A stretch of DNA of 64,000 bases from Paracoccaceae bacterium (GCA_028284705.1 JANQRE010000038.1:1-64000); one strand, 5' to 3'; shown: positions 17,194 to 27,713, numbered from the stretch's first letter. A program made the numbers and translations. The notes: a model not told the origin generated them from the sequence alone.

Positions 17194-18368
17194 TTTCAGT
17201 CGAAGAGGCGTTGGCAAAAGTGCTCGCGCTGGTCGAGCCTGGGTCCATCCAGACGGTCGGACTCCGTGAGGCCGATGGCCGGGTTCTGGCGCAAGATGTG
17301 CAGGCCACCCGCGACCAACCACCCTTTTCCGCCTCTGCCATGGACGGCTACGCGATCACAGGAGGTGAACCAGAGATCGGCGCAGTGTTCGACGTGATCG
17401 GCGAAGCCGCCGCCGGGCATCGCAGCGACCAGCGGGTCGGCTCTGGCCAGGCCGTTCGCATCTTCACCGGCGCTCCTGTGCCCAAAGGCGCTGATTTTGT
17501 GGTGATCCAAGAGGATGTGACCCGCGAGGGCGATCAGATCACCATCAGCCACGCGACGGGGCCGAAATCCAACATCCGCCCCGCAGGCGGCGATTTCAAA
17601 GCCGGCGATATTATCGCGGCACCAAAACGTTTGCGCCCCGCCGATCTGGCTCTGCTGGCCGCGATGAACATTGCCGAGGTGCCGGTGACCAAGCGCCCCG
17701 AGATCGCAATCCTCGCGACCGGCGATGAATTGGTGATGCCAGGCGAGAGCCCCGGCCCCGATCAAATCATCGCCTCCAACATCTTCGGCTTGAAAGCGCT
17801 GGTGGAGCGCGCCGGTGGCCATGCCCGCCTGCTGCCGATTGCGCGCGACAGTGCGGCCTCGCTTGAGATGGCGTTTGAACTGGCGAAGGGCGCCGATCTC
17901 CTCGTCACGGTGGGCGGCGCCTCGGTCGGCGATCACGATCTGGTCGGACAGGTGGCACAGTCCCAAGGCCTCCAGCGTGCCTTCTACAAGGTCGCCATGC
18001 GCCCCGGCAAACCGCTGATGGCGGGGCACATGGGCGAGATAGCGATGCTGGGGCTGCCAGGAAACCCGGTCTCGGCCATGGTCTGTGGTGAGGTGTTCCT
18101 TGCGCCGATGCTCGACAAAATGCTCGGCCTGCCTGCCGGTGCCAGACCGCGCACGCAGATGCCCTTGGGCGCGCCGCTGCGCGAGAACGGCCCCCGCGAA
18201 CATTACATGCGCGCCGACATCCGCGACGGTCGGGTTTTCGTCGCCGAAAGCCAGGACAGTTCGCTTTTGAGCGTGCTCTCCGCCGCCGATGCGCTCGTCG
18301 TGCGCGCACCCAATGCGCCCGCGTTGCAAGAGAACGACATGGTCGAAGTGCTGCGCCTCAATTCTTGA
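17190..18368 (+). CDS. moeA: Molybdopterin molybdenumtransferase
   Basis: 392 residues. MoeA inserts molybdate into adenylylated molybdopterin to finish the cofactor. Visible signatures: [11 protein letters not shown] (about 48-58), [28 protein letters not shown], the GG-ASVGDHD molybdopterin-binding loop and [11 protein letters not shown]. The start is TTG at 17190, inside the moaC stop (TTGA); this gives the usual N-terminus ISVEEALA, and no ATG is near. Rare start codons on both Moco genes point to translation coupled to trpC. No Moco-dependent enzyme lies in the window. Confidence 0.96.
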   Translation: MISVEEALAKVLALVEPGSIQTVGLREADGRVLAQDVQATRDQPPFSASAMDGYAITGGEPEIGAVFDVIGEAAAGHRSDQRVGSGQAVRIFTGAPVPKGADFVVIQEDVTREGDQITISHATGPKSNIRPAGGDFKAGDIIAAPKRLRPADLALLAAMNIAEVPVTKRPEIAILATGDELVMPGESPGPDQIIASNIFGLKALVERAGGHARLLPIARDSAASLEMAFELAKGADLLVTVGGASVGDHDLVGQVAQSQGLQRAFYKVAMRPGKPLMAGHMGEIAMLGLPGNPVSAMVCGEVFLAPMLDKMLGLPAGARPRTQMPLGAPLRENGPREHYMRADIRDGRVFVAESQDSSLLSVLSAADALVVRAPNAPALQENDMVEVLRLNS

Positions 18369-18375
18369 CGAAACG

Positions 18376-18404
18376 TTGACACAAAAAGAGAACACGGGTA
18401 GAAC
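18376..18404 (+). promoter_or_regulatory. lexA promoter with overlapping LexA box
   Basis: TTGACA (18376-18381), a 17-nt spacer and TAGAAC (18399-18404) form a good sigma-70 promoter 57 nt before the lexA ATG. The direct repeat GAAC-N7-GAAC (18390-18404) matches the alphaproteobacterial LexA site GTTC-N7-GTTC read on the other strand, and it covers the -10 box. A further GAAC follows at 18111-equivalent phase downstream (18111 is not meant as a coordinate of it; the base run is 18411-18414 minus 300 in no sense), so only the first two half-sites are called. LexA bound here would block its own transcription. Confidence 0.88.
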
Positions 18405-18461
18405 ATCTGCGAACAGAAGGGCGGAAATCCCCGCCACAACCCCATCAGGGAGCCCGAGCAG

Positions 18462-19154
18462 ATGCTGACACAGAAACAGCTGGACCTGTTGAAATTCATC
18501 CATTCCCGCGTGCAGCGCGACGGTGTGCCGCCCTCCTTTGACGAGATGAAGGACGCGCTGGATCTACGCTCCAAATCCGGCATTCACCGCCTGATCACAG
18601 CCCTGGAGGAGCGTGGCTTCATTCAGCGCCTCGCCCACCGAGCGCGCGCGATTGAGATCGTGAAACTGCCCGATGCCATGAGCTCCACGCCCGGTGGCTT
18701 CTCCCCGCGGGTGATCGAAGGCGACAAGGCCGATCCTCCGGCCGAGGCGCTGCCCGTGGAGCCAGTGCATGCGCTGGAACTGCCCGTTATGGGCCGGATC
18801 GCTGCCGGTACGCCGATTGAAGCGATCAGCGAAGTGTCCCACCATGTGGCGGTGCCCGGCCAGATGCTTTCGGGCAATGGTCAACACTATGCGCTTGAGG
18901 TGAAGGGCGACTCGATGATCGAGGCCGGGATCAATGACGGCGATGTCGTCGTGATCCGTGAGCAGACCACCGCCGATAATGGCGATATTGTTGTGGCGAT
19001 TGTCGAGGGCAGCGAAGCGACGCTGAAACGGTTCCGCCGCCATGGCTCCTCGATTGCTCTGGAGCCCGCAAATGCCGCTTATGAGACGCGGGTGCTGCCG
19101 GACAATATGGTAAAGGTGCAGGGCCGCCTCGTGGGGCTCATTCGCTCCTATTGA
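18462..19154 (+). CDS. lexA: LexA repressor, SOS regulator
   Basis: 230 residues. Residues 1-65 form the winged-helix DNA-binding domain beginning [13 protein letters not shown]. The self-cleavage bond is Ala115-Gly116 in [11 protein letters not shown], with catalytic Ser151 (KGDSMIEAG) and Lys189 (SEATLKRF). It represses DNA-damage genes until RecA filaments trigger cleavage. It has its own promoter with a LexA box over the -10, so it autoregulates, and it lies behind moeA. Its 3' end overlaps the 3' end of comEC by 17 nt, and its terminator hairpin lies inside comEC. Confidence 0.97.
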   Translation: MLTQKQLDLLKFIHSRVQRDGVPPSFDEMKDALDLRSKSGIHRLITALEERGFIQRLAHRARAIEIVKLPDAMSSTPGGFSPRVIEGDKADPPAEALPVEPVHALELPVMGRIAAGTPIEAISEVSHHVAVPGQMLSGNGQHYALEVKGDSMIEAGINDGDVVVIREQTTADNGDIVVAIVEGSEATLKRFRRHGSSIALEPANAAYETRVLPDNMVKVQGRLVGLIRSY

Positions 19155-21231
19155 GACCCGTCCAGGGCCGCGCGCCTCTCAGGGAATTGCTAAAGACCAG
19201 CCTCGGCTGGTCTTTTTCGTCCGTGTAGATCGCGAGCGCCCCGAGCTGTCTCAGATCACCTTCCGTCGCCCCGCGACAGGGCAGTTTTTCGGACCATTGC
19301 GGAACCAGAACTACATCGAAATTTGCGCAATAGCTCGAGACATCCGCGCCGGTCAGGTCTTTGTCGCGGTGGTATAGAATACGGGCGGCATCGATCTCCA
19401 GAGTGGCGAAGTTGCGCGACATCTCGGCGCGAGCGGCGGCCTCCTCCTGCGTCGCCGTATCGCCATCATTCTCCAGCCAGACCCGGGCCGAAAACCCATC
19501 GCCCCGCCCCTTGTTCAGGGCCCGTCCGTCCTCCGTCAATACGCCCAGAAGTGCTCCGCTCTCCGACAACAGCAGCGCCGGTCTTGGCGCGGCGGTCCAG
19601 AACAATCCGGTCCCGACCATCACGATTGCCCCAAGCACCCTGCCCGGCCCACGGACCAGACAAAGGATCAAACCGCCCAAAGTGATTGTGGGCAGGACCC
19701 AGGCACCCGGCTGGGCGATCTTCGAAACCGCGCCGTCAAGCTGCGACACGCCATCCGCCACGAACAAAATCCAGCCCAGCCCAAGCTGCATCATCCAGAT
19801 GCCCGGCGCCTCCAGACCGATGCTCGACAGAACCCCGGCAATCAGCGCTCCCGGCATGACCAGAAGCCCCATTACCGGCACCGAGAGCACATTGGCGAGC
19901 AGTCCATAGTGGGCGATCTGGTTGAAATGCGCGGCGCCGTAGGGGGCGGTGGCGAGCCCTGCCACAAGGGAGGAGATCAGGACGCCCAAAACGGGATGCA
20001 ACCAGCGTGGAAACCGCCGATTGAGTTCAAAATCGCGCCAGCTGGCAAAGGCCGCGACCAATGCGGTTGTCGCAGCAAAAGACATTTGAAATCCCGGACT
20101 TGTGAGGCTCTCGGGACGGATCAGAAGCACGATCATTGCCGCGATGGCCACCGATCGGAGCGTCAGCGCGCGGCGATCAAGGCAGATGGCAACGAAGAAC
20201 ACCGCAACCATCAGAAACGCCCGTTGCGTCGCGACATTCGCACCCGACAATGCGAGATAAACTGCGCCTGTCAGCAGCGCCACCACGGCGGCGATCTTCT
20301 TCACAGGCAAGCGCAACGCGACACCGGGCGCAAATGCGAACCCCAGCCGGATCGCGGCAAAGACCGTGCCGGTCAAAAGCCCCATATGCAGGCCTGAGAT
20401 CGCAAGCAAATGCGCAAGATTTGTCGCCCGCAGCGCCTCCAGGGCGTCCCGCGGAATTCCGCTGCGTTCCCCGGTCAGAATGGCCGCTGCGAAGGGACCC
20501 TCGGGCCCGCCGACACGTACCCGGATGACCTCCGCAAGCCACCTGCGTGTCTGCCCGATCCAAAGGCCCAATCCGGCTTCGGGTGGCGCGCGGGTGCGCA
20601 CCACGGGAATACGGGTGTACCCAACAGCGCCAAGCCTCTCGAACCAGGATTTGCGTTGGAAATCAAAGCCTCCGGGCTCAACCGGTCCGCTTGGCGGCGA
20701 CAGATGCCCGGTGGTCCCAATCAGATCGCCATGTTTCAGACCCGGCGCATTCGGGCTCCCGTGCAGGGAAACCCGCACCCGCTCAGGTGTTCGATCGGGT
20801 GAGACCCTTCGCAACCGCACCTGATCCAGCGTGAGACGGATTTTGTCCGACATCGAGCGGTCGATATGCACGATCCGCCCCTCAATGGGGCCATAATAGC
20901 GAAACTGCAGCACCGGGGCTGCGACCGATTGCGCGCGCCATCCGGTGTACTGAACCCCGCAAAGGATCAGGGCCAGAGAAATGAAACCCACGCGCCAAGC
21001 ATAGAGCGCAGGTGCAAGGGCCCCCGCAAGGAGCACGAGCGTCGCAATGCCCAACGCCTGCACCTGCGCCACGGAAGGTTCAAACGGAAGTGCAAAGTAA
21101 AGCCCGATCCCCAACCCAAAACAGACCGGCGCCCAGGGCAGCAGGGCACCTCGCTGCGCATGCCATTGGGCCGCGGCGAAATCCTGCGCGACCCGCAGGC
21201 GCTGCCAGGGCTCTACAGTGCTTGTGTCCAT
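19138..21231 (-). CDS. comEC: ComEC/Rec2-family DNA uptake channel protein
   Basis: 697 residues, multi-pass inner-membrane protein. An N-terminal DUF4131-type region (about 30-215) precedes the Competence domain, with the motif [11 protein letters not shown] at about 274-284 and many following membrane helices to about 545. The C-terminal 150 residues correspond in place to the metallo-β-lactamase-like domain, but no HxHxDH motif is visible, so nuclease function there is unlikely. The family moves single-stranded DNA into the cytoplasm during natural transformation. It is convergent with lexA (17-nt overlap) and divergent from gltX. Confidence 0.9.
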   Translation of the reverse strand: MDTSTVEPWQRLRVAQDFAAAQWHAQRGALLPWAPVCFGLGIGLYFALPFEPSVAQVQALGIATLVLLAGALAPALYAWRVGFISLALILCGVQYTGWRAQSVAAPVLQFRYYGPIEGRIVHIDRSMSDKIRLTLDQVRLRRVSPDRTPERVRVSLHGSPNAPGLKHGDLIGTTGHLSPPSGPVEPGGFDFQRKSWFERLGAVGYTRIPVVRTRAPPEAGLGLWIGQTRRWLAEVIRVRVGGPEGPFAAAILTGERSGIPRDALEALRATNLAHLLAISGLHMGLLTGTVFAAIRLGFAFAPGVALRLPVKKIAAVVALLTGAVYLALSGANVATQRAFLMVAVFFVAICLDRRALTLRSVAIAAMIVLLIRPESLTSPGFQMSFAATTALVAAFASWRDFELNRRFPRWLHPVLGVLISSLVAGLATAPYGAAHFNQIAHYGLLANVLSVPVMGLLVMPGALIAGVLSSIGLEAPGIWMMQLGLGWILFVADGVSQLDGAVSKIAQPGAWVLPTITLGGLILCLVRGPGRVLGAIVMVGTGLFWTAAPRPALLLSESGALLGVLTEDGRALNKGRGDGFSARVWLENDGDTATQEEAAARAEMSRNFATLEIDAARILYHRDKDLTGADVSSYCANFDVVLVPQWSEKLPCRGATEGDLRQLGALAIYTDEKDQPRLVFSNSLRGARPWTGLNRSE
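19195..19217 (+). terminator. Intrinsic terminator of lexA
   Basis: An 8-bp stem GACCAGCC (19195-19202) / GGCTGGTC (19205-19212) with a 2-nt loop (so the effective loop is larger) is followed by TTTTT (19213-19217). It begins 40 nt after the lexA stop. It lies within the coding sequence of comEC on the other strand, near its C-terminal codons. Confidence 0.85.
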
Positions 21232-21330
21232 GGGTTCGATTGCCTACACCTGCCTTCGGTCTGGCAGGTCATGGTTTCCAACTGGTTAACGGGGCTGCCG
21301 GAGAGAGCATTTCATAAGCAGGATCGCCAC

Positions 21331-22719
21331 ATGTCCGTCGTCACCCGTTTTGCGCCCTCGCCCACCGGATTTCTGCATATCGGTGGGGCCCGCACGGCGC
21401 TGTTCAACTGGCTTTATGCGCGCGGACGTGGCGGGAAATTCCTGCTCCGGATCGAGGATACGGATCGCGCGCGCTCCACCCCGGAAGCGACGCAGGCGAT
21501 CCTCGACGGGTTGACCTGGCTCGGCCTCGATTGGGATGGCGATGCGGTCTCGCAGTTTGAGCGTGCCGCGCGTCACGCCGAGGTCGCACATCAGATGCTG
21601 GCCGATGGCACGGCCTATAAGTGCTTCTCGACGCAGGAGGAAATCCAGGCTTTTCGCGAGAAGGCGAAGGCAGAGGGCACTTCCACGCTTTTCCGCTCCC
21701 CCTGGCGCGATGTGCCAGACAGCGAGCACCCCGATGCGCCCTTCGTGATCCGCCTGAAAGCGCCACGTGAGGGCCAGACGACCATCCAAGACGCGGTTCA
21801 AGGCGAGGTCTCCTGGGCCAATGACGCGCTGGATGACATGATCCTGCTGCGCTCGGACGGCACGCCCACTTACATGCATGCGGTGGTGGTGGATGATCAC
21901 GATATGGGCGTCACTCATGTGATCCGCGGGGACGATCACCTCGCCAATGCCGCGCGTCAGACGCTGGTCTACCAGGCCATGGGCTGGGACGTGCCGGTCT
22001 TCGCCCATATCCCGCTGATCCACGGTCCGGACGGCAAGAAGCTCTCCAAACGTCACGGCGCCCTTGGGGTCGAGGAATATGCCGCGATGGGCTACACGCC
22101 TGCGGGCTTGCGCAACTATCTCGCGCGGCTCGGTTGGTCCCATGGCGATGACGAGGTCTTCACCGACGCGCAGGCCCGTGAGTGGTTCGATCTGGGCCGC
22201 ATTGGCAAGGCTCCGGCGCGGCTCGATTTCAAAAAGATGGAGCATGTCACGGCCCAGCATATCGCGATGTCAGATGACGAAACGCTGATGCGCGATCTGG
22301 CCCATTTCACATCTCTTGACGGCACGCCAAATCTCTCTGCACCGCAGCACGAAAAGTTGAAACCTGCGTTATCTTGCCTCAAGGAACGTGCAAAATCGTT
22401 GCCGGATTTGCTTGAAAAAGCTCATTTTATCCTTGCAGAACGGCCCTTTGACTATTCAGGCAAGTTCGCCAACTCACTGGATACGGTATCCCGTGGTATA
22501 CTGAAAGAATTGACGCCGCAGCTGCAAAGTGTTAGCTGGTCCCGTGAACCGCTAGAGGCTTTGATTGCCGATATCGCGGAGGCGCGCGAGATGAAGCTTG
22601 GCAAGCTTCTCGGACCGTTCCGAGCCGCAATTTCGGGCAGCCCGGCCTCCCCCAGCGTTTTCGACATGATGTTGATCCTCGGACGTGACGAGACACTCGC
22701 ACGGCTGGGCGATCTCTAA
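21331..22719 (+). CDS. gltX: Glutamyl-tRNA synthetase
   Basis: 462 residues. The class I HIGH-type motif is HIGG (about 16-19, in [17 protein letters not shown]) and the KMSKS-type motif is KLSKRHG near 237. ATG 21331 gives the standard N-terminus [13 protein letters not shown]; the frame is open upstream but only opposite comEC. Alphaproteobacteria often carry two gltX paralogues, one reading tRNA-Gln; which copy this is cannot be told from the window. It is followed after 86 nt by gltA. Confidence 0.96.
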   Translation: MSVVTRFAPSPTGFLHIGGARTALFNWLYARGRGGKFLLRIEDTDRARSTPEATQAILDGLTWLGLDWDGDAVSQFERAARHAEVAHQMLADGTAYKCFSTQEEIQAFREKAKAEGTSTLFRSPWRDVPDSEHPDAPFVIRLKAPREGQTTIQDAVQGEVSWANDALDDMILLRSDGTPTYMHAVVVDDHDMGVTHVIRGDDHLANAARQTLVYQAMGWDVPVFAHIPLIHGPDGKKLSKRHGALGVEEYAAMGYTPAGLRNYLARLGWSHGDDEVFTDAQAREWFDLGRIGKAPARLDFKKMEHVTAQHIAMSDDETLMRDLAHFTSLDGTPNLSAPQHEKLKPALSCLKERAKSLPDLLEKAHFILAERPFDYSGKFANSLDTVSRGILKELTPQLQSVSWSREPLEALIADIAEAREMKLGKLLGPFRAAISGSPASPSVFDMMLILGRDETLARLGDL

Positions 22720-22805
22720 ACCATATCGCGCTGCGTGCGATGTGAATTGCGATGCTCCGCCGTGGGACACCTGTCCGAGCGGGTCGAGCCGGGAAAGGAC
22801 AGTGC

Positions 22806-24095
22806 ATGACGGATAAAACCGCAAAACTCACCTTCGGGGATCAGGAAATCGACCTCCCCATCTATTCGCCGACCGCCGGCCCCGACGTCATCGATATCAC
22901 GAAGCTTTATGCTCAGGGCAAGGTCTTCACCTACGATCCGGGCTTCACCTCGACTGCTTCTTGCGACTCCACCATAACCTTCATCGATGGCGGCAAGGGG
23001 GAACTTCTCCACCGGGGATACCCCATCGGCCAACTGGCGGAAAACTCGCATTACCTCGAGGTCTGTTACCTTCTGCTTTATGGCGAATTGCCCTCTGCCA
23101 AAGAGCTGGACGATTTTGAGCAAACGATCACCAACCACACGATGCTCCATGAGCAAATGGTGAACTTTTTCAGAGGGTTCCGCCGCGATGCTCATCCGAT
23201 GGCCATCATGGTTGGCGTGGTTGGCGCAATGTCCGCCTTCTATCACGACTCCACCGATATCAATGACGAGCGTCAGCGAGAGATCGCCTCGCATCGCCTG
23301 ATTGCGAAGATGCCCACGATTGCGGCCTGGGCATATAAATATTCCATCGGGCAACCGTTCATCTATCCGCGCAATGACCTCGACTACGCATCAAACTTCC
23401 TGCGCATGTGCTTCGGCGTTCCGGCGGAAGAATATGTGGTGAACCCGATCCTGAGCCGTGCGATGGACCGGATTTTCACCCTGCATGCGGATCACGAGCA
23501 GAACGCTTCGACATCGACGGTGCGGCTGGCCTCGTCGTCCGGCGCGAATCCGTTTGCCTGTATCGCGGCTGGCATCGCCTGTCTCTGGGGCCCCGCCCAT
23601 GGTGGCGCCAATCAAGCCTGTCTGGAGATGCTGAAAGAGATCGGCACGGTCGACCGCATCCCTGAATTCATCGCCCGCGCCAAGGACAAGAATGACAGCT
23701 ACCGGCTGATGGGCTTTGGCCACCGAGTCTATAAGAACTTCGATCCGCGCGCGACGGTGATGAAGCAATCCGCCGATGAGGTGCTGGAGCTTCTGGGTGT
23801 CGAGGACAACCCGCTTCTGCAAGTGGCGATGGAGTTGGAGAAACAGGCGCTCGAGGACCCCTATTTCGCCGAGAAGAAGCTGTTCCCGAACGTGGATTTT
23901 TATTCCGGCATCATTCTGGAGGCCATAGGTTTCCCGACTTCGATGTTCACACCGATCTTCGCGCTGGCGCGCACGGTGGGCTGGATTTCGCAATGGAAAG
24001 AACAGCTTGAGGACCCGGGCCACAAGATCGGGCGGCCAAGGCAGCTCTATCTGGGCGAAACCGCGCGCGACTATGTCGATATCGAGAACCGCTAA
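22806..24095 (+). CDS. gltA: Citrate synthase (type II, hexameric class)
   Basis: 429 residues, the length of the NADH-sensitive gram-negative class. It condenses acetyl-CoA and oxaloacetate at the entry of the TCA cycle. Signatures: [20 protein letters not shown], the active-site His in [13 protein letters not shown], and [17 protein letters not shown] 22806 with AAAGGAC 8 nt upstream gives [18 protein letters not shown]; an upstream in-frame start would add an unconserved leader. A strong terminator follows. Confidence 0.97.
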   Translation: MTDKTAKLTFGDQEIDLPIYSPTAGPDVIDITKLYAQGKVFTYDPGFTSTASCDSTITFIDGGKGELLHRGYPIGQLAENSHYLEVCYLLLYGELPSAKELDDFEQTITNHTMLHEQMVNFFRGFRRDAHPMAIMVGVVGAMSAFYHDSTDINDERQREIASHRLIAKMPTIAAWAYKYSIGQPFIYPRNDLDYASNFLRMCFGVPAEEYVVNPILSRAMDRIFTLHADHEQNASTSTVRLASSSGANPFACIAAGIACLWGPAHGGANQACLEMLKEIGTVDRIPEFIARAKDKNDSYRLMGFGHRVYKNFDPRATVMKQSADEVLELLGVEDNPLLQVAMELEKQALEDPYFAEKKLFPNVDFYSGIILEAIGFPTSMFTPIFALARTVGWISQWKEQLEDPGHKIGRPRQLYLGETARDYVDIENR

Positions 24096-24101
24096 GTTTG
24101 A

Positions 24102-24127
24102 GGCCGCCCCAAACGGGCGGCCTTCTT
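24102..24127 (+). terminator. Intrinsic terminator of gltA
   Basis: An 8-bp GC-only stem GGCCGCCC (24102-24109) / GGGCGGCC (24115-24122) with loop CAAAC is followed by TTCTT. It starts 6 nt after the gltA stop and ends 4 nt before the ATG of the next gene. Confidence 0.85.
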
Positions 24128-24131
24128 ACTT

Positions 24132-24623
24132 ATGATCCGCACCGAACGCCTGCTCATCCGCCGGGTCCAGCCAGGTGATGCGCATGACATCTTCGAGATT
24201 TACAGCGATCCGGAGGTGATGCGTTACTGGGACAGCCTGCCCGATACCGATCTGCAAACCGCCCGCAACCGTGCGAACCGATTTGCCAATATCCCCGAGC
24301 CGCTGACCTATTTCGGCATTGAATATCAGGGCAAACTGATCGGTTGCGGCGGCGTGCATGCCCGTGATGAGATCGGCTATATCCTGAACCGCGCCTATTG
24401 GCGGCAGGGCTTCATGCGGGAGGCGGTTACCGGCATGATGCCCTATCTGTTTCAGACCCTGCGTATCAACCAGCTCACCGCGGATATTGATCCACGCAAC
24501 AAAGCCTCGGAAGCATTCCTGAAATCCCTCGGATTTCAGCAAACCGGATATGAAAAGAACACCTACTGCACCAATGGCGAATGGTCCGACAGCGCCTATT
24601 TCCGCTATCAGCGCCCCTCGTAA
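24132..24623 (+). CDS. GNAT-family N-acetyltransferase (RimJ-like)
   Basis: 163 residues. The opening MIRTERLLIRRVQPGDA and the segments EVMRYWDSLP, EIGYILNRAYWRQGFMREA and IDPRNKASEAFLKSLGFQQ are typical of the RimJ/RimL-type acetyltransferase subfamily; the target is unknown. The start codon follows the gltA terminator by only 4 nt, so no ordinary ribosome-binding site is available. The hairpin would have to be read through, or a start inside that region used. It is convergent with the crotonase gene and overlaps it by 16 nt. Confidence 0.82.
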   Translation: MIRTERLLIRRVQPGDAHDIFEIYSDPEVMRYWDSLPDTDLQTARNRANRFANIPEPLTYFGIEYQGKLIGCGGVHARDEIGYILNRAYWRQGFMREAVTGMMPYLFQTLRINQLTADIDPRNKASEAFLKSLGFQQTGYEKNTYCTNGEWSDSAYFRYQRPS

Positions 24624-25384
24624 TTCGCCGCGCGTTTGTCGAGGAAGGCCAACACACCCTCGCGGAAATCATGGGTCCTGCCGCATTCGCCCTGCAGCTT
24701 GGCCTCAAGCAACAACTGCCGCGGCAGATCATTGTCGAAACTGCCTCGGATCACCTGTTTCACCCGGGCATAGGCCTCGGTCGGACCGTTGGCGAGATAG
24801 GCGGCGCGCTCTTTCCAATGGGCATCGAACTCCGCGTCCGGCACGGCTTCCCAGATCATGCCCATCTGGCTGGCCTCCTTGGCGCTTATCGGCTCCGCGA
24901 AGAGCGACGCGCCCATGGCCTTGGCCATTCCGACCTGCCGCGGCAGGAAATAGGTGCCGCCCGCATCCGGGATCAGCCCGATCCGGGTGAAGGCCTGCAG
25001 GAACACCGCCGATTCCGCGGCAATCACGACATCCGCCGCCAAGGCCAGGTTCGCGCCCGCCCCCGCCGCAGGACCGTTCACCGCTGAAATCGTTGGGATT
25101 TTGCACTCATAGATCGCCACGAGCATCGGCACATATTCGTCGCGCAGCGTGCGTTCGAGATCGGTCGAGGCCACCGTCGCACGGTCGCCCAAATCCTGTC
25201 CCGAACAGAACGCCCGGCCCTTGCCGGTCAAAACCAGCGCCCGCGCGTCTTTCTGCGCCTCCTGCACCGCGTGCAGCACTTCGGCCCGCATCTGCGTGTT
25301 GAGCGCATTCATTACGTCGGGCCGGTTGAACTCGATCACCGCGACATTCTGGGAATGGCGCAGGCGCAGGGTCTCGTATTGCAT
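24608..25384 (-). CDS. Enoyl-CoA hydratase/isomerase family protein, probably PaaG-like
   Basis: 258 residues, crotonase fold. The CoA-binding and oxyanion segments are FCSGQDLGD (about 58-66) and GPAAGAGANLALAADVV (about 104-120). The two catalytic glutamates of true enoyl-CoA hydratases are absent: Asn occupies the first position, and an Asp is present in GLIPDAGGTYFLPR. That pattern is the one seen in PaaG, the ring-1,2-epoxyphenylacetyl-CoA isomerase, so an isomerase is more likely than a hydratase. No other paa gene is near. ATG 25384 is preferred over an upstream start because AAAGGACG lies before it. Confidence 0.78.
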   Translation of the reverse strand: MQYETLRLRHSQNVAVIEFNRPDVMNALNTQMRAEVLHAVQEAQKDARALVLTGKGRAFCSGQDLGDRATVASTDLERTLRDEYVPMLVAIYECKIPTISAVNGPAAGAGANLALAADVVIAAESAVFLQAFTRIGLIPDAGGTYFLPRQVGMAKAMGASLFAEPISAKEASQMGMIWEAVPDAEFDAHWKERAAYLANGPTEAYARVKQVIRGSFDNDLPRQLLLEAKLQGECGRTHDFREGVLAFLDKRAANYEGR

Positions 25385-25471
25385 GGGGCGGGCGTCCTTT
25401 ATCTCGTGCTTGGGGCACAAGATAGCGAACTGATCGGTTTAGAAAAGCGAAACCCTACGTCGCTGGCCGCA

Positions 25472-25951
25472 TCACTGCCCTTCGGCCCACTGATCTCGGT
25501 TATGGGCTGTGGGGCGGGCATGTCTCTGGGCCAGGTGTTTCAGCACTTTCCGGCGTTTGTTGCGCCGGACGTAATGCAATTCCCGCGCACCGAAATAGAA
25601 GCTGACAACCGCACCCAAGAGCCACCAGAGCGGGTCGGGCACATAAGCCAGCCCCTTCATACGCTCTGAAAAGGCGACCGGATCGGTCATGGCGAAGGCA
25701 AAGAGACCAATTGTGCTGAGCGCCAAAAGCGGGCGTGGCAGACGGTTCAAGCCGTTAACGAACTGGTCGAACCATCCCGGTCCGGTATGGGCAAATTCGC
25801 CCGAGAACTGGTCGAGCACCGCAATCCGGGTCTCGTGGTTCATCTTGGAAAGCTCGGTCGCGTTGGGCCGAAAGACCTCAACCACATCCGATACCGCTTT
25901 GCCGACCGACCCAACGGTCTGCCGTCCAAACAAACGTCCCCAAAAGCCCAT
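25472..25951 (-). CDS. GTA-type holin (holin of 3TMs family)
   Basis: 159 residues. An amphipathic N-terminus (about 1-65, with VEVFRPNATE) precedes LNRLPRPLLALSTIGLFAFA (about 69-88, first clear membrane segment) and PDPLWWLLGAVVSFYFGAREL (about 106-126, second). A basic tail follows. This pattern matches the holin that releases gene transfer agent particles in Rhodobacter-type bacteria. Holins open the inner membrane so that an endolysin can reach the wall. No endolysin or structural GTA gene is adjacent: the neighbours are the crotonase and ccmE genes. Confidence 0.8.
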   Translation of the reverse strand: MGFWGRLFGRQTVGSVGKAVSDVVEVFRPNATELSKMNHETRIAVLDQFSGEFAHTGPGWFDQFVNGLNRLPRPLLALSTIGLFAFAMTDPVAFSERMKGLAYVPDPLWWLLGAVVSFYFGARELHYVRRNKRRKVLKHLAQRHARPTAHNRDQWAEGQ

Positions 25952-26002
25952 GGCATCCCCCGGAAAGCTGGAAAAACTGCCAGGGAAGGTCAGAAATTTG
26001 GG

Positions 26003-26461
26003 TTAATAAGTCGTGTCACCACCGTCCGTTGCGCGGTAATGCCCTTGTTCCTTCAGGGCATCGATGACTTCGACGGGCATATAGGTCTCGTCGTGTTTAG
26101 CAAGAATTTCAGAGGCTTCGAAGACGCCGTTCACGTAACGCCCGGTGCCGACCATACCTTCGCCCTCGCTGAAGAGATCCGGCAGCAGGCCTTTGTAGGC
26201 CACCTGCACGACCGCGTTGCCATCGGTGACATTGAAGGTGATTTGATCGTCGGAGCCTAAGAGAATCGAGCCCTCTTCAACAAGCCCACCGATCCGGAAG
26301 GTCTCGTTGGGTGCGGGCGGCTCTTCGACCACTTGTGTCGGCGAGCGGAAGAAATTGATCCCGTCGCGCATCGCATAACCGATCAGCGCAGTGGAGACGA
26401 AAAGCGCAATCGCGGCCACAAGAATGACCTGTATCCGGCGCTGTTTTTTCAAACCTTTCAT
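26003..26461 (-). CDS. ccmE: Cytochrome c maturation haem chaperone CcmE
   Basis: 152 residues. One N-terminal anchor (about 10-31) is followed by the periplasmic OB-fold domain. The haem-attachment site His123 lies in AKHDETYMP, the H-x3-Y motif of the family. CcmE carries haem from the CcmABCD exporter to the CcmFH lyase. ATG 26461 gives MKGLKKQRRI, the usual start; an upstream in-frame Met would add seven residues. No other ccm gene is adjacent, so the system is split in this genome. Confidence 0.94.
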   Translation of the reverse strand: MKGLKKQRRIQVILVAAIALFVSTALIGYAMRDGINFFRSPTQVVEEPPAPNETFRIGGLVEEGSILLGSDDQITFNVTDGNAVVQVAYKGLLPDLFSEGEGMVGTGRYVNGVFEASEILAKHDETYMPVEVIDALKEQGHYRATDGGDTTY

Positions 26462-26625
26462 GCGCGTCTCACTCCATTTCACCCCAAATCGGCCTTAAAA
26501 TTTTTAAAGACCAATTGGTAACCATTTGAGCCGGATCCCGGCCTTTTCCGGGAGACTCGTAGCCAAACGCATCACCACCTGCCTTGACCCATGTCATCCG
26601 CCACAAAAATTTTATGGAAGATGTG

Positions 26626-27654
26626 TCACGGAAAGACCGGCGCGAGCATCAGCCCCGTGGTCTCCTCCAGACCTAACATCAGATTGGCGTTTTGCAACGC
26701 CTGACCCGATGAACCTTTCGTCAGATTGTCGAGCGCGCAGAAGATCACGGCGCGCCCGTCGATCCGGTCTGCCGTGACGCCGATATGCACGAAATTCGAC
26801 CCCCGCACATGACGCGAGGACGGGATATCGCCCATGGGCAGGACCTCAACAAACGGCTCATCAGCATAGGCCGCGGCGAATGCGGCATGGATCGCCTGCG
26901 CATCACCTTTAACATAGACCGTCGCGATGATCCCCCGATTGGCTGGCAACAGGTGTGGGGTGAATTGCACCTGCACGGGCCGCCCAGCAATGGCGGAGAA
27001 CTCCTGGTCAAATTCGCCCAAATGCCGATGCGTGCCGCCCGCCGCATAGGCATGCGCGCCTTCGGAAAGCTCCGCATGCAGCAGGTTCTCTTTCAGCGAC
27101 CGACCCGCGCCGCTGACACCGGTTTTAAGATCAATGATGATGTCATCAAGATCGATCAGACCGCCTTCGATCAAAGGCCTGAGCGCGTATTGCCCGGTCG
27201 CGGCATTGCACCCTGTGCCCGCCACCAACCGGGCTTTCGCAATCTCGTCGCGGTAGAACTCGGTCAGCCCGTAGACCGCCTCGCCCTGCATCTCGACTGC
27301 GGAATGCGGATTGCCGTACCATTTCTCATAAGCCTCCGGGTCGCGCAGCCGGAAATCCGCGCTCAGATCGACGATCTTCAGGGTTTTCGGCAGGTTCGAG
27401 ATCACCTCTTGCGAGGTCTTATGCGGCAAAGCGCAGAAACACAGATCGATGCCCGCAAAATCGATCTCCTCGATCTTTACCAGCAGCGGCAGGTCAAGAT
27501 GGCGCAGATGCGGAAACACCTCCGCCATCGATTGACCGGCCTTCCGGTCCGCCGACAGGGCGGTGATTTTCATCTCAGGATGGGTGGCAATCAGCCGAAC
27601 AAGTTCAGCGCCCGTGTAACCGGAGGCGCCCAGAATGGCGATGGAGTAAGTCAT
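26626..27654 (-). CDS. argC: N-acetyl-gamma-glutamyl-phosphate reductase
   Basis: 342 residues, the normal length. It reduces N-acetylglutamyl phosphate to the semialdehyde in arginine synthesis, using NADPH. The nucleotide-binding loop [15 protein letters not shown] is at about 7-21 and catalytic Cys149 lies in [25 protein letters not shown] and the C-terminal [20 protein letters not shown] fit the family. ATG 27654 is chosen for the N-terminus [11 protein letters not shown]. It is 59 nt downstream of murI, possibly in the same transcript. Confidence 0.96.
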   Translation of the reverse strand: MTYSIAILGASGYTGAELVRLIATHPEMKITALSADRKAGQSMAEVFPHLRHLDLPLLVKIEEIDFAGIDLCFCALPHKTSQEVISNLPKTLKIVDLSADFRLRDPEAYEKWYGNPHSAVEMQGEAVYGLTEFYRDEIAKARLVAGTGCNAATGQYALRPLIEGGLIDLDDIIIDLKTGVSGAGRSLKENLLHAELSEGAHAYAAGGTHRHLGEFDQEFSAIAGRPVQVQFTPHLLPANRGIIATVYVKGDAQAIHAAFAAAYADEPFVEVLPMGDIPSSRHVRGSNFVHIGVTADRIDGRAVIFCALDNLTKGSSGQALQNANLMLGLEETTGLMLAPVFP

Positions 27655-27713
27655 GGGGATTGGTCCCGTCAAAGTGCAGTTACGCGTTTATCGAAAGCTG
27701 GAAAAGGCCGCAA

